Assembly: GCA_013297675.1 (NCBI GenBank)
Contig: JAAFHZ010000015.1
Span: forward strand, 1 to 49,321
Direction of reading: 5' to 3'
Source: Synechococcales cyanobacterium bin59.metabat.ball.084
GTDB taxonomy: Bacteria; Cyanobacteriota; Cyanobacteriia; Cyanobacteriales; Chamaesiphonaceae
Length of the DNA: 49,321 nucleotides
Positions 1 to 8,703 of the stretch are shown here, piece after piece. Made by a program: the position numbers and the translations under genes. Each line of letters opens with the position of its first letter. The first letter of the stretch is position 1. The notes below the pieces were generated by a model. It was not told the origin of the DNA. It searched no databases and saw only the letters and a program-made list of their open reading frames with translations.

Positions 1-12
1 CTCTTCCGATCT
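1..12. other. Illumina adapter remnant at contig end
   Basis: The first 12 bases are CTCTTCCGATCT, identical to the 3' end of the standard Illumina adapter. Read on the minus strand they follow the GlgB codons for AEESTS and turn them into an unrelated tail (RSEE). This is untrimmed sequencing adapter and not genomic DNA. The true contig starts at base 13. Confidence 0.9.
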
Positions 13-1482
13 AGAAGTAGATTCTTCGGCAATGCTCAAAGCCCCAGGGAAGTTGCTAAAAATTAGGTGGTTGACCTGACGTAAAAAGTCGGCGGCTTCA
101 ATATTTTCTCGGCCACCATATTGGTTGGTCAACCATTCGCCATCTTTGCGGCAATAGTCTAAATACAGCATCGAGGCTACGGCATCAACCCGAATTCCAT
201 CAATATGGTATTTATCAAACCAAAATATGGCGTTGGCGGTCAAAAAGTTGCGCACTTCGTTGCGGCCATAGTTAAAGACCAAGGTGCCCCATTCTTTATG
301 TTCGCCTTTGCGGGGGTCGGCATGTTCGTATAAGTGAGAACCATCAAAGAAAGCCAGACCATGACCATCTTTAGGAAAGTGACCGGGCACCCAGTCTACC
401 AAGACCCCAATATTGGCCTGGTGGCACTTGTCGATAAAATACATCAGGTCTTGAGGAGAGCCATAGCGAGAAGTCGCTGCATAGTAACCCGTTACCTGAT
501 AGCCCCAGGAACCATCAAAAGGATGCTCGGCTACTGGTAAAAGTTCAATATGGGTAAAACCCAGCTCTTGCACATAGGGGATGAGTCGATCGGCCAATTC
601 TCGGTAAGTTAAAAACCTCGCACCGGGCTTATTCTCCGACACCATCACGGTAGATTCTTGTGAACCATCAGGTAAGGTCGCCGGAACATCGACTCCTTCG
701 TGTAACCAAGAACCCAAATGGCACTCATAGACCGAAATTGGCTGTGCCAAAGTGTCATTGTGACGGCGGCGATCGAGCCAGTCAGTATCTTGCCATTGGT
801 AGCTGCTGAGGTCTGTGACGATCGAAGCAGTTTTGGGGCGCACTTCTTGCTGAAACCCATAGGGGTCAGATTTTTCGTAGGCGTGACCATCTTGGTTTTT
901 TACTTCGTACTTATAGGCGGTGCCCACGGTCAAACCAGGAATAAACAGAGTCCAAGTACCATTGCCGCCCAGAGCCATTTGATGCAGGCGGCCATCCCAG
1001 TTATTAAAGTCACCCAGCACCGAAATATTCCGGGCATTTGGTGCCCACAGGGCAAAATATACTCCCGCTACTCCGGCTTGCTCACCCAAATGAGCGCCCA
1101 TTTTCTCGTAAATATGCTGGTGGTTTCCTTCGGCAAATAGATGGATATCAAATTCGGTTAAAACCGGCGAGGGAAAAGCATAGGGATCGTAAATTACTCT
1201 TTCTCGTTCACCCTCAGTGATTTTAAGCTGGTAATTATTTAGTTCTTTGACTGGCAATGTACATTCAAAAAAGTTGGGATGATGATCTGCTGTCATCGGA
1301 TATTCTTGGCGCTCTTCTGGCAGCAGCAATGTCACCTTACTGACATTGGGTTGATAAGTTCGCACTACCCAGACCTGATGGCCATCTAACTCAATTTGGT
1401 GCGGTCCCAGCACCTCAAAAGGATTCTGATGCTGGTTGCTGACAATGCGATCGATACGATCCGATGAAATGGTGAGGGACAT
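13..1482 (-). CDS. glgB: 1,4-alpha-glucan branching enzyme, 3'-truncated by contig end
   Basis: The enzyme makes alpha-1,6 branches in glycogen in the cytoplasm. The visible 490 residues begin MSLTISSDRIDRIV and carry the N-terminal carbohydrate-binding region (VYFALWAPNARNISVLGDFN). The GH13 barrel follows, with ELLPVAEHPFDGSWGYQ, VDWVPGHFPKD and RNFLTANAIFWFDKYHIDG. The region with the catalytic aspartate reads GIRVDAVASMLYLDY. The acid/base glutamate motif (SIAEEST) lies right at the truncated end. Cyanobacterial GlgB is usually about 760-780 residues, so roughly the last third is missing. The start codon has an AGGTAG ribosome site a few bases upstream. The neighbouring gene 1639-2079 shares the strand, with about 150 bases between. 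The identification is secure; the truncation is technical, not biological. Confidence 0.95.
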
Positions 1483-1638
1483 ATAGGCTACCTAATGGTG
1501 GTGTGGGGAGAGCAATTTTTAGTTTAAATATCTTCAAGAAATTTAATCTCCAGACCTAATGTATCTCGGATTGGAACCGCAAGATCGCTCAGGCACCCAT
1601 CAGTAGAAATAGAAAGCCGCTAAAATTGTCAGTTGGAA

Positions 1639-2079
1639 TCACTTCACATTGATTTGTATCCCTAAGCTAGAAAATATTTTACGCACCCGCAGTAAGAAGA
1701 TTAGTTCACGGGGTGTATTCTTCCTGGCAGCCAACTCTCTGGGTGGAGTGCGGAGGTATGGATTGCGACCGCGATAAATCTCTTCAGCAGTGGTTAGTGG
1801 GCGATCGGGCTGTTTTTCAAAACCCTCCGCAAATACTGCTCGGGCAAGGCGATCGGCTTCTTCCTTTTCGATCTTGGCTATGAGGTCGGCATATTCGCCA
1901 GCCGCGATCACTTCTCCATCTTGGGGCGATCGAGCTTCTAAAATAATTTGTGCTCGCAGGTATTCTTCGGGCAGATCATTTGCTGGTGGTAAAGAAAAAA
2001 CTGGGCTGGCAGTAAGAGAAATGAAGCCTAGTCCAAATAAACTGCGGGATAAAAAGGATATTAGCTGCATAGATCTCAA
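1639..2079 (-). CDS. Secreted small hypothetical protein
   Basis: A 146-residue protein whose first 30 residues form a signal peptide: a positive start, a hydrophobic stretch FLSRSLFGLGFISLTA, then a likely cleavage after the SPVFS segment. The mature part is charged and begins LPPANDLPEEYLRAQIILEA, which resembles a conserved cyanobacterial family of small exported proteins with an LPEE...EARSP(I/Q)DG pattern. I recall that pattern from memory and have not searched for it. No enzyme motif or cysteine is visible. The gene stands alone between glgB and the PadR gene on the same strand. Function unknown. Confidence 0.65.
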   Translation of the reverse strand: MRSMQLISFLSRSLFGLGFISLTASPVFSLPPANDLPEEYLRAQIILEARSPQDGEVIAAGEYADLIAKIEKEEADRLARAVFAEGFEKQPDRPLTTAEEIYRGRNPYLRTPPRELAARKNTPRELIFLLRVRKIFSSLGIQINVK

Positions 2080-2155
2080 TGTTTATCAATCAATGTCAAT
2101 GCTATCACTTGATGATTTCTAGTACGTTGTCTTGAACCTATACCGGGTCTTAAAT

Positions 2156-2698
2156 CTATACCGGCTTATTGGTGAAAGAATTGATCGCCTCCTCACACCA
2201 AGCTAACCATTCTGTTTCTAGTCGAATACCCTGGCGCAGAGTCAGGTACTGATAACGACGATTTACCCCAAACTGACAAGCATCTGCAAAGAACCGTTGT
2301 TCGATCGACTGATAAGTATCCAAAAGATCTTGGTGTTGCGATCGATGATGCTCCAACTCACTCAAAATAACTGCCGGGTCTACCAAGTCCCCCGCAAATA
2401 ATTTCACCAGCAAATCATCTTTAATCGCTGCCACTGTTGATGGTTGGGCAATCCATTTGCGCAAATAATCTTTCCCGGCCTCGGTTACTTCATAGACCTT
2501 TTTATCTGGGCGGTTGCTCTGCTGCACCAGCAGAGCTGAAATATAAGCTTGCTCTTCTAGCTTGGTTAGTTCCCGATAAATCTGCTGGTGACTGGCACTC
2601 CAAAAGAAGCCTACGGTGCCGTCAAATTTTTTTGCTAGGTCGTAGCCACTGCAAGGAGATTCGTGTAGCGCAGTCAAAAGGGCGTGAGATAAAGCCAT
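2156..2698 (-). CDS. PadR-family transcriptional regulator
   Basis: A 180-residue repressor-type regulator. The winged-helix part (residues 1-80) reads MALSHALLTALHESPCSGYD, then YRELTKLEEQAYIS, and ends with a typical wing (KKVYEVTEAGKDYLRKW). A C-terminal helical dimerisation region with paired helices follows, as in PadR group II (Vir-like) members. I chose the ATG at 2698 because PadR proteins normally begin there. A longer frame to 2815 would run into the inverted repeat and adds no family sequence. The gene is divergent from the Coq4-family gene, and the large palindrome between them is the likely operator, implying autoregulation and control of the Coq4 gene. Confidence 0.88.
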   Translation of the reverse strand: MALSHALLTALHESPCSGYDLAKKFDGTVGFFWSASHQQIYRELTKLEEQAYISALLVQQSNRPDKKVYEVTEAGKDYLRKWIAQPSTVAAIKDDLLVKLFAGDLVDPAVILSELEHHRSQHQDLLDTYQSIEQRFFADACQFGVNRRYQYLTLRQGIRLETEWLAWCEEAINSFTNKPV

Positions 2699-2785
2699 GG
2701 ACAACTCGGTCGCGGAGCGTTTCCGGAGGAAAATCGATAAACCAACTTCCAAATTATGACATCCCACGCTCGCATGATGGTTGAC

Positions 2786-2834
2786 ATATTCAACTAAGTG
2801 CATATAGAATCGCATTATGCACTTAGTTGAATAT
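2786..2834. promoter_or_regulatory. 19-bp perfect inverted repeat, candidate PadR operator
   Basis: The arms ATATTCAACTAAGTGCATA (2786-2804) and its exact reverse complement (2816-2834) are separated by 11 bases. The repeat lies between the divergent PadR gene (start 2698) and Coq4-family gene (start 2866), about 30 bases before the latter's start codon. PadR-type repressors bind dyads in their own promoter regions, so this is the natural operator. A cruciform or RNA hairpin role is possible but there is no T-run typical of a terminator. Confidence 0.7.
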
Positions 2835-2865
2835 TAAATCTTTTGCAATTATCAGGAGTCACCCT

Positions 2866-3522
2866 ATGCTGAATATCCTCAAACCTTGTCAATCGGCAGC
2901 AATCCCCAAAGAACCAACCGGTATCAACTGGCGAGAAGTGGGTAAAGCTTATCAAGTATTCATGCGCAATCCTGCCCAAGGGATTTTGCATATTCTCGCC
3001 GCTGGTCGCCACAGCTATTGGCAGAAACTAGTAATAGCCAGACTCCGCCATCAAGCCCAACTCATTGCCGATCGAGAAGTTTCGATCGATCTCAACATGC
3101 TCATTCAACTTCCTGCCGATACCTTGGGTGGAGCCTATGCTCGACACATGTTTGCCCAAGGCTTTACCGCTGATTCTTTTATCGATAACGACCAAGACAC
3201 CCTGTTTGATAAAAGGCTGGGGATCGCCCACGATGTGCAGCACATTATGACGGGCTTTGATAGCTCGCCGATCGGGGAATTTGGTTTGGCGGCTTTTATG
3301 TTGGTGCAGTACCGAGATTTGCTCAATGTGTTTGTGCTTTCTTGGGTGCCTTGGTCAATGATCGGCAGCATTCGTCGGACTCCCAAACTCACAGCAGCTC
3401 TGTGGCGCGGCTTTATCGGTGGCTGGCGCAGTAAACCCCTGGCAGCCTACCCTTTTGAAGACAATTGGCATAAATCGCTCTCAGAAGTGCGTCAAGAGCT
3501 ACGAATTCCATCAATTCAATAG
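2866..3522 (+). CDS. Coq4-family protein
   Basis: A 218-residue protein. The diagnostic Coq4 zinc-ligand motif HDxxHx(11)E is intact: H122, D123, H126 and E138 in AHDVQHIMTGF...GE. Upstream is the helical segment with LPADTLGGAYARHMFAQGF, typical of the family. In eukaryotes and some bacteria Coq4 acts in ubiquinone synthesis and binds quinone-like lipids at membranes. Cyanobacteria make plastoquinone rather than ubiquinone, so the substrate here is unknown. The start at 2866 has an AGGAG ribosome site 8 bases upstream; an earlier in-frame codon at 2827 lies inside the palindrome and is unlikely. The gene is probably controlled by the divergent PadR protein. Confidence 0.82.
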   Translation: MLNILKPCQSAAIPKEPTGINWREVGKAYQVFMRNPAQGILHILAAGRHSYWQKLVIARLRHQAQLIADREVSIDLNMLIQLPADTLGGAYARHMFAQGFTADSFIDNDQDTLFDKRLGIAHDVQHIMTGFDSSPIGEFGLAAFMLVQYRDLLNVFVLSWVPWSMIGSIRRTPKLTAALWRGFIGGWRSKPLAAYPFEDNWHKSLSEVRQELRIPSIQ

Positions 3523-3536
3523 ATTCTTGTTAATTG

Positions 3537-3584
3537 ACCTGTCAAGCTTGCTGCGGATTAAACCGTTTCTTGGCAGGTGTTTTC
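3537..3584 (+). terminator. Probable terminator after Coq4-family gene
   Basis: ACCTGTCAAG (3537-3546) pairs with CTTGGCAGGT (3569-3578) with one G-U pair and a long loop, followed by GTTTTC. It begins 15 bases after the Coq4-family stop. The loop is long for a classical hairpin and the T-run is short. Confidence 0.45.
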
Positions 3585-4014
3585 ACTGCTTTGGCTCCGA
3601 TCGATCTAGAGTTGTGAAGATTTCAGCTTTCACGACAAATTCTAAAATCGCCGCGTCTTAAATTCTGGTGGATTTGGGGGATCACAGTTATAGCCTCAAA
3701 AAACGGGATTAAAATATATCCGCAGGCATTCACAAATCGTCCCTGAAAGATAATCAAGTATCTTGAAATAAATCATTTTGGTAATATTTTTTGGTGTTCT
3801 ATAATACGTTATATAGATCAGTAATAATTACATCAACTGTGCTAAGCGCTGATATTTTTATTGTGTCAAGCCAGCATTTCTGAAATTACTAAAAAATCCT
3901 ATTATCCTTACACAGCAAAGCTTTTGACCAGGAATACTGGCAAAAGTTGTCAAAGCTCACTTTCTTTGTTAAGATGTCTTTACAAGTAGTTTTTCGTGCG
4001 TACTGAATCTACAC
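3585..4014. other. Non-coding stretch, no gene recognised
   Basis: AT-rich DNA with stop codons in all frames and no RNA gene that I recognise. TTGTTAAGATGT and TTTACAAGTAG near 3966-3990 could hold promoter elements for the transcript that carries the mini-ORF at 4030 and the SDR gene, but no clear -35/-10 pair can be fixed by eye. Confidence 0.4.
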
Positions 4015-4029
4015 AAGGAGGCGTAAAAC

Positions 4030-4074
4030 ATGCTGTGCCGCTCATCTCAATCTTTTTGTTGCTTCGGCTACTGA
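4030..4074 (+). CDS. 14-codon mini-ORF behind a very strong ribosome site
   Basis: AAGGAGG at 4015-4021, a near-perfect Shine-Dalgarno, is followed 8 bases later by ATG and a 14-residue frame MLCRSSQSFCCFGY, then TGA. Three of 14 residues are cysteine. A longer overlapping frame (3996-4223) has no such ribosome site and looks like noise. The mini-ORF ends about 220 bases before the SDR start. A leader peptide is the most economical reading; a chance Shine-Dalgarno match is the alternative. Confidence 0.3.
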   Translation: MLCRSSQSFCCFGY

Positions 4075-4293
4075 TTGAATTCTTATATCCAATCACCCAA
4101 AACTGCATAGCTAACTTACATCGAAGTAGTCATATTACTCGGGTTTATTTTGGAACACCCCGCAGCAAATTGATCTGTACTTCCAAGCAGTTATTAACAC
4201 TTTTTGTAACCCTGACTCAATGAACAGGGGCAAATTGTAATTCCGAAAATAGATAACCAGATAATCTCACTTAAATAAATAGGGAGTCGCATC

Positions 4294-5070
4294 ATGGATC
4301 TTCAAAACAAAACGGTGCTCGTTACCGGGGCTTCGCGAGGCATTGGCCGTGCGATTGCCATTGAGCTGGCGCAAAGTGGTATTAGCCGACTGATTGCCGT
4401 TGCTCGGAATCGAGACAACCTCATTGATCTTTCCAGAGAAATTTGGCACATTAATCCTCATGTGGAGGTAGTTGTAGTGCCATTAGATTTAACCCGATCG
4501 ATCGAAGTCAACACCGCGATCGCTACAGCTTGGCGAGATTATGGACCAATTCACATCTTGGTAAACTGTGCCGGGGTCGCCAACCAAAAACCATTCTTGC
4601 AGACCCGTTTCCCAGAAGTTCAAGAAGAAATTTCCCTCAACCTGCTAGGACTCTACGCCATGACCCGCTGTGTGGCAAGGCGAATGGTTTCTCAAAGAGA
4701 AGGCACGATCGTCAATGTTTCTAGCCTGATGGGCAAGGTCGCGGCCCCTACCATGGCTACTTACTCAGCAACGAAGTTCGCCATCTTGGGTTTTAGCCAA
4801 GCTCTGCGCAATGAATTAGCTGCCGATAACATTCAGGTTGTCACCTTCTTGCCTACTTTGACTGACACCGATATGGTGCGAGATCTGAAGCAATTCCGGT
4901 GGGTAATGGCCATGACTCCCCAAAGAGTCGCCAAAACTTTGGTTAATGGTTTACGCCGGGACAAAACCGAGATTTTGGTGGGTTGGCAGAGCTATCTGGC
5001 AGTTTTCTGCCAAAACATCGCTCCCTGGTTGATGGATCGCATTGTAATGCTATCAATGACTTCAGCTTAA
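4294..5070 (+). CDS. Short-chain dehydrogenase/reductase (SDR)
   Basis: A 258-residue classical SDR. The nucleotide-binding glycine motif TGASRGIGRAIAIELA lies at residues 11-26, an NCAG motif (variant of NNAG) near 88, the catalytic serine in NVSSLMG near 141-147, and the YSATK active site near 156-160. All tetrad positions look intact, so it should be an active NAD(P)H oxidoreductase; the substrate cannot be read from the sequence. The C-terminus has a hydrophobic stretch (YLAVFCQNIAPWLMDRIVML) that may touch the membrane. A GGGAG ribosome site precedes the ATG. It follows the PadR/Coq4 pair on the same strand as Coq4, 770 bases downstream, and ends at a good terminator. Confidence 0.9.
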   Translation: MDLQNKTVLVTGASRGIGRAIAIELAQSGISRLIAVARNRDNLIDLSREIWHINPHVEVVVVPLDLTRSIEVNTAIATAWRDYGPIHILVNCAGVANQKPFLQTRFPEVQEEISLNLLGLYAMTRCVARRMVSQREGTIVNVSSLMGKVAAPTMATYSATKFAILGFSQALRNELAADNIQVVTFLPTLTDTDMVRDLKQFRWVMAMTPQRVAKTLVNGLRRDKTEILVGWQSYLAVFCQNIAPWLMDRIVMLSMTSA

Positions 5071-5090
5071 TCCACCTCATATTTCTGATC

Positions 5091-5122
5091 ATCGCTTGGG
5101 TAAATTACCTGGGCGATTTTTT
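5091..5122 (+). terminator. Rho-independent terminator after SDR gene
   Basis: ATCGCTTGGGTAA pairs with TTACCTGGGCGAT across a tiny loop (stem with three G-U pairs) and runs directly into TTTTTT at 5117-5122, 20 bases after the SDR stop codon. Confidence 0.75.
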
Positions 5123-5226
5123 CCTTGCAGACAAGATCCTGTTGACCATAAATCTTTGATAAAACTTGTTCTAATTTGGTAGCCGAGGCAACTACAATGT
5201 TGCTATTAAAAGTTTTGGATCTACTC

Positions 5227-5733
5227 ATGACAATTTCGATGTATCAAGCTTCCCTACCGGGATTAATTCGCTCTTTGGGCAACCTAGCGACTATTTTAGA
5301 AAAAGCCGCTGCTTATGCTGCTGCCAAAAAAATTGATCCCACGGTGTTGATTAATAGTCGTTTATCGCCCGATATGTTGCCCCTCAGCAAGCAAGTCCAA
5401 ATTTCTTCAGATATTGCTCGTCGAGGTGTAGCCAGACTAGCTGGTGTAGAGGCTCCCGCAATAGAAGATAACGAAACTACTTTTCCAGAGCTGATTGCCA
5501 GACTACAAAAGACGATCGACTACCTCCAGCAGTTCACTCCCGCACAAATCGATGGTTCCGAAGAGAAGGAGATCACGTTACCAATGGGTAAAGAAACCAT
5601 GCAGTTTGCCGGAATGCCCTATTTGCTTTACTTCATTTTGCCCAATGTATATTTTCATGTAACCACTGCCTACGGCATTTTGCGGCATTCTGGTGTAGAG
5701 CTAGGCAAAGCAGACTTTTTAGGTAAACCTTAA
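5227..5733 (+). CDS. DUF1993-family protein
   Basis: About 168 residues from MTISMYQASLPGLIRSLGNL. The protein is all-helical, with the DUF1993 features: an N-terminal MYQASLP..R.L.NL..IL segment, a central ARGVARLAGVE, and a C-terminal PYLLYFILPNVYFHVTTAY followed by GILRH.GVELGKADFLG. The family is a four-helix DinB-like fold, with a conserved C-terminal histidine that could bind metal. Its function is not established. The upstream in-frame ATG at 5176/5197 would add about 17 hydrophobic residues outside the family and is less likely. It stands between the SDR terminator and a small hypothetical gene 14 bases downstream, possibly one transcript. Confidence 0.75.
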   Translation: MTISMYQASLPGLIRSLGNLATILEKAAAYAAAKKIDPTVLINSRLSPDMLPLSKQVQISSDIARRGVARLAGVEAPAIEDNETTFPELIARLQKTIDYLQQFTPAQIDGSEEKEITLPMGKETMQFAGMPYLLYFILPNVYFHVTTAYGILRHSGVELGKADFLGKP

Positions 5734-5747
5734 GAAATAGAAAGAAG

Positions 5748-6119
5748 GTGCTGCTCTTGTTTTGCTCTAACCAAATTATCTGTATCGATTTAGATAACCG
5801 GCGACTATTCGCCGAAGTTATCCAAATGATCCCCGATCGCGATCGACTGTGGGCTAGACCTTTGGCCTTGGCTGAGCAAGAGCAGTACAATCTGCGGTTG
5901 CTTCATGATTTACGAGAAGCCCCTCAGCTCATTTTGCCCCCGGCATTATTCCGCGCAGCTTTAGATACCGAGGTGATCCCAATAATAACTGAGCTGTTTC
6001 AATTAGAAATATTAACTAAACCAGACGTAGTTGGATATCAGGTACTAAATATCTTCATAGATAGCTTGTTTCATGCAAATCAATGCAGTACGATCATCCT
6101 AAATAAATCTGCGGACTAG
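5748..6119 (+). CDS. Conserved cyanobacterial small hypothetical
   Basis: A 123-residue frame beginning at GTG 5748 with AGAAGG close upstream. The middle reads WARPLALAEQEQYNLRLLHD and LILPPALFRAALDTEVIP, a pattern I associate with small cyanobacterial proteins of unknown function encoded near photosynthesis genes (from memory, not searched). No membrane segment or catalytic motif is visible. It lies 14 bases after the DUF1993-type gene on the same strand. It is convergent with the foldase gene 6185-6919, with 65 bases between the stops. Confidence 0.55.
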   Translation: MLLLFCSNQIICIDLDNRRLFAEVIQMIPDRDRLWARPLALAEQEQYNLRLLHDLREAPQLILPPALFRAALDTEVIPIITELFQLEILTKPDVVGYQVLNIFIDSLFHANQCSTIILNKSAD

Positions 6120-6184
6120 AATAACTAAGCCCTCTGGATATAGCGAACTGATTTTGCAACTGTTGGGAATATCATAGATGTATT

Positions 6185-6919
6185 TTATACAGCTAATGGT
6201 AGGATATCTGCTTTGTTTAATTCATTCCCTAGCCAGTCTGTAAATAGTTCTGAGATGATAGATGCTTTTAGCTCCTCATCCAATATTGGCTTAATAATTT
6301 CCTCAACAAAAACTAGATGGAAGCCCAAGTTGGTTTTGATGGGATTTAGCAAGCATGGAGGGGTAGAGGAAAAAACAAAAGGAGATATTTCTGGTTTTAA
6401 TTGCTTTCTATTTAATATTCCTCTAAACCCACAGGTTCTTTTTAAGTTTATATCTTCAATATGATTATAAGCAACCTCAAAAAAACTGATTTCTTTTTCT
6501 TTAATGGAAAAAAAGTACTCCATTGCCAAGTTTTCATCCTCAAATATCACTTCTCGTATTACTGCACCGTAATAGTTCAGCGTATTTTCGACAAAATGCT
6601 TTTCAATCTTTTTTTCAAATAGATGATTTGCAAGCTGGCTACAAATCAAATTGGCAGAGATACTTTCTTCAAAGTCATCTAGAGATAAACCATGTTTTTC
6701 TAACCATAACCAAGTATCTTTAGCTGTTTTTACTCCATTTACGATCCGAACTATATCAGCAGTCTTTTGTAAATCTTCTTGATTAATCTTGATTTGCAAT
6801 TCCTCAGCTTTGCTCACAATAATTTTTATTTTAGCTACTTCCTCAGCTATTTCAGGAATTCTATAAGAGCATTTAATATGCTGTAATATATCATTTTTGG
6901 TGATAGTAATTGAACTCAT
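6185..6919 (-). CDS. PpiC-like peptidyl-prolyl isomerase / SurA-like foldase
   Basis: A 244-residue protein. The N-terminal helical region (1-110) resembles the SurA/PrsA chaperone part. A parvulin-like C-terminal domain follows, marked by TCGFRGILNRKQLKPE and NPIKTNLGFHLVFVEEI, the equivalent of the usual GGDLG...G.VKT.FGYH motif. The GGDLG turn is degenerate (CGFRG), so isomerase activity is uncertain. No signal peptide is seen. It is the last gene of the minus-strand export set, 53 bases after the HlyD gene. Parvulin-like genes commonly sit with HlyD/C39-ABC exporters in cyanobacteria, which suggests a chaperone for the exported peptide or its precursor. Confidence 0.75.
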   Translation of the reverse strand: MSSITITKNDILQHIKCSYRIPEIAEEVAKIKIIVSKAEELQIKINQEDLQKTADIVRIVNGVKTAKDTWLWLEKHGLSLDDFEESISANLICSQLANHLFEKKIEKHFVENTLNYYGAVIREVIFEDENLAMEYFFSIKEKEISFFEVAYNHIEDINLKRTCGFRGILNRKQLKPEISPFVFSSTPPCLLNPIKTNLGFHLVFVEEIIKPILDEELKASIISELFTDWLGNELNKADILPLAV

Positions 6920-6972
6920 AATACCTTGTTTTTGTTGTTAATACTAAACTATACATTGAAATTGTTACTTTC

Positions 6973-8703
6973 TTACAGCTTTAAACCTCCTTTTTGCAAT
7001 TGCTTAAATGGATCTAAAATGAAATCCCCAATCCTCCTCTGCCGAACAATTACTTCCGCCGTAGCTGTTTGACCAAGGCTTAAATTAATACGCTTGTCTC
7101 GATTCTCAATGTGTTTTTTATCTAAAGAAATATCTACCTCGAATACTTCTTGTTTGATTGCACCATTTTCTACTATTTTAGAATCTGGAGACAGCCACTG
7201 TATCCGACCAGTTACAACTCCATAATCTTGAAAAGGGTAGGCATCAAATTTTACTTTTGCAGGCATCCCTACCTTCAAAAAACCGCTTTCTTGGCTTGGC
7301 ATTTGGGTCTTTAATACAATATCTGAACCTTTTGAAGCAATTTGAGCGACTAGCTGACCAGTTTGAACAAATGATTTTGTCTGTTTGAATGGGAATTGCA
7401 GAATAATACCATCAACAGGTGCTCTAATGATTCTTAGTTCTTGCTGGCGTCGCAGCTCTCTAATTTGATCTTCACTCTGAGATATTTCTGTTTGTAAAAT
7501 ACCGATCTGAGATTGTAAATCATTTAGCTGCTCTTTGCCCTTGACAATGGCTAATTCGCCAGAACTTTTCAACCCTTTTTGGCCTTCCTGCTGCTCTCTA
7601 AGACGAATACTGGCTTGTCTAATATCTGATTTTTGTTGGTCTGTAAGCTTTTGATAATCTCGCTGCTTTTCTTGGTACTGAAATTCGTTACGCTGAACAT
7701 CAGCTTCAAGCTGCTGAATAACTTTAGCATAATTACTTTCCTGTTCGTTAAGTACAGTTATCGATAATTTAATTTCAGAGGCGTTTTGTATTTTCGCACG
7801 TTCACTTTCTGCCGCCAATGTTTCTATCTCTACTAATTTGGTTTCAGGTACTACCCCCTGACCATACAAATATTTGTAACGTTTTACTTCGCGCATATTT
7901 TTACTGTGAAGATTAGCTGCTAGCTCATAAGCTTTCTGTGCAGCATTTAATTTTTGTCTAGCCTGATTGACTTGAGCTGTTTTCTCAGTTCGCTGGATCA
8001 GCAACGCCGATTTGCTATCATACAAAGATTTCTGCGCCTGTCGAATTTGAGCCATTGCACTAGTTTCTACCAATGGCTCAGAAGATTTTTTATCTAATAA
8101 ATTTTGCTTTGCTTGATCAGATTGAGCAAGTTTCTCCGATGACTGAGCCTGATTTTGCTGTTGCTGCGTAGAGATAGAAAGCATAATCTGATTTTTACTC
8201 AAGAAGAACTGGGAAAGCCTATTCTTTTGACCCTCTAATTTTGTTTGAGCTTGTTGTAAATCTGATCTTATTGCATCAGCTTCTAACTCTAGTAAAATCT
8301 GATCTTTTTTGACTATTTCTCCTTCTTTAGCTCTTACTGCAATAACCGTACCAGCAATACCTGCTTCCAAGCGACTGGAAGATCCTTTGGGTTCAATTTT
8401 TCCTCTGCCTGCACCAGTTTCATCAACTTTAGCTAACAGTCCCCAGGGAATTATTACTCCAGCAAAAATCATCAAGAAATACAATAACCCCCTTGTCCAA
8501 ACCTGAGGTAAGCTCTCTAATAACTCCTTAGCCGAATCTGACCAGTCATTTTTAGTAAGATTCGTAATACTTTGGAGAAATGAATCATGTCCAAAGTCAT
8601 TTTTATCTAAATCCGTCATAATTGATTTTCCTGGTTTATGGCCATTTGATTCTATTTTGACATCAGTTTTGTTGTATGAGTTTGTCATATATTTATCCTG
8701 CAA
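6973..8703 (-). CDS. HlyD-family membrane fusion protein
   Basis: A 576-residue periplasmic adaptor for type I secretion. Residues about 70-95 form the single membrane helix (LLYFLMIFAGVIIPWGLLA). A biotinyl-lipoyl-like half-motif follows (GIAGTVIAVRAKEGEIVKKD), then a very long coiled coil (roughly 135-420, rich in Q, K, E). The second lipoyl half is IIRAPVDGIILQFPFK, with a beta-barrel domain ending GQTATAEVIVRQRR. Its start overlaps the end of the C39-ABC gene by 11 bases, so the two are translationally coupled and surely partners. It should connect the inner-membrane exporter to an outer-membrane channel that is not encoded here. Confidence 0.92.
   Translation of the reverse strand: MQDKYMTNSYNKTDVKIESNGHKPGKSIMTDLDKNDFGHDSFLQSITNLTKNDWSDSAKELLESLPQVWTRGLLYFLMIFAGVIIPWGLLAKVDETGAGRGKIEPKGSSSRLEAGIAGTVIAVRAKEGEIVKKDQILLELEADAIRSDLQQAQTKLEGQKNRLSQFFLSKNQIMLSISTQQQQNQAQSSEKLAQSDQAKQNLLDKKSSEPLVETSAMAQIRQAQKSLYDSKSALLIQRTEKTAQVNQARQKLNAAQKAYELAANLHSKNMREVKRYKYLYGQGVVPETKLVEIETLAAESERAKIQNASEIKLSITVLNEQESNYAKVIQQLEADVQRNEFQYQEKQRDYQKLTDQQKSDIRQASIRLREQQEGQKGLKSSGELAIVKGKEQLNDLQSQIGILQTEISQSEDQIRELRRQQELRIIRAPVDGIILQFPFKQTKSFVQTGQLVAQIASKGSDIVLKTQMPSQESGFLKVGMPAKVKFDAYPFQDYGVVTGRIQWLSPDSKIVENGAIKQEVFEVDISLDKKHIENRDKRINLSLGQTATAEVIVRQRRIGDFILDPFKQLQKGGLKL

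Noticed and set aside
3996..4223. 75-residue frame overlapping the mini-ORF
   Set aside because: No family resemblance, poor composition, and the strong ribosome site serves another frame inside it.
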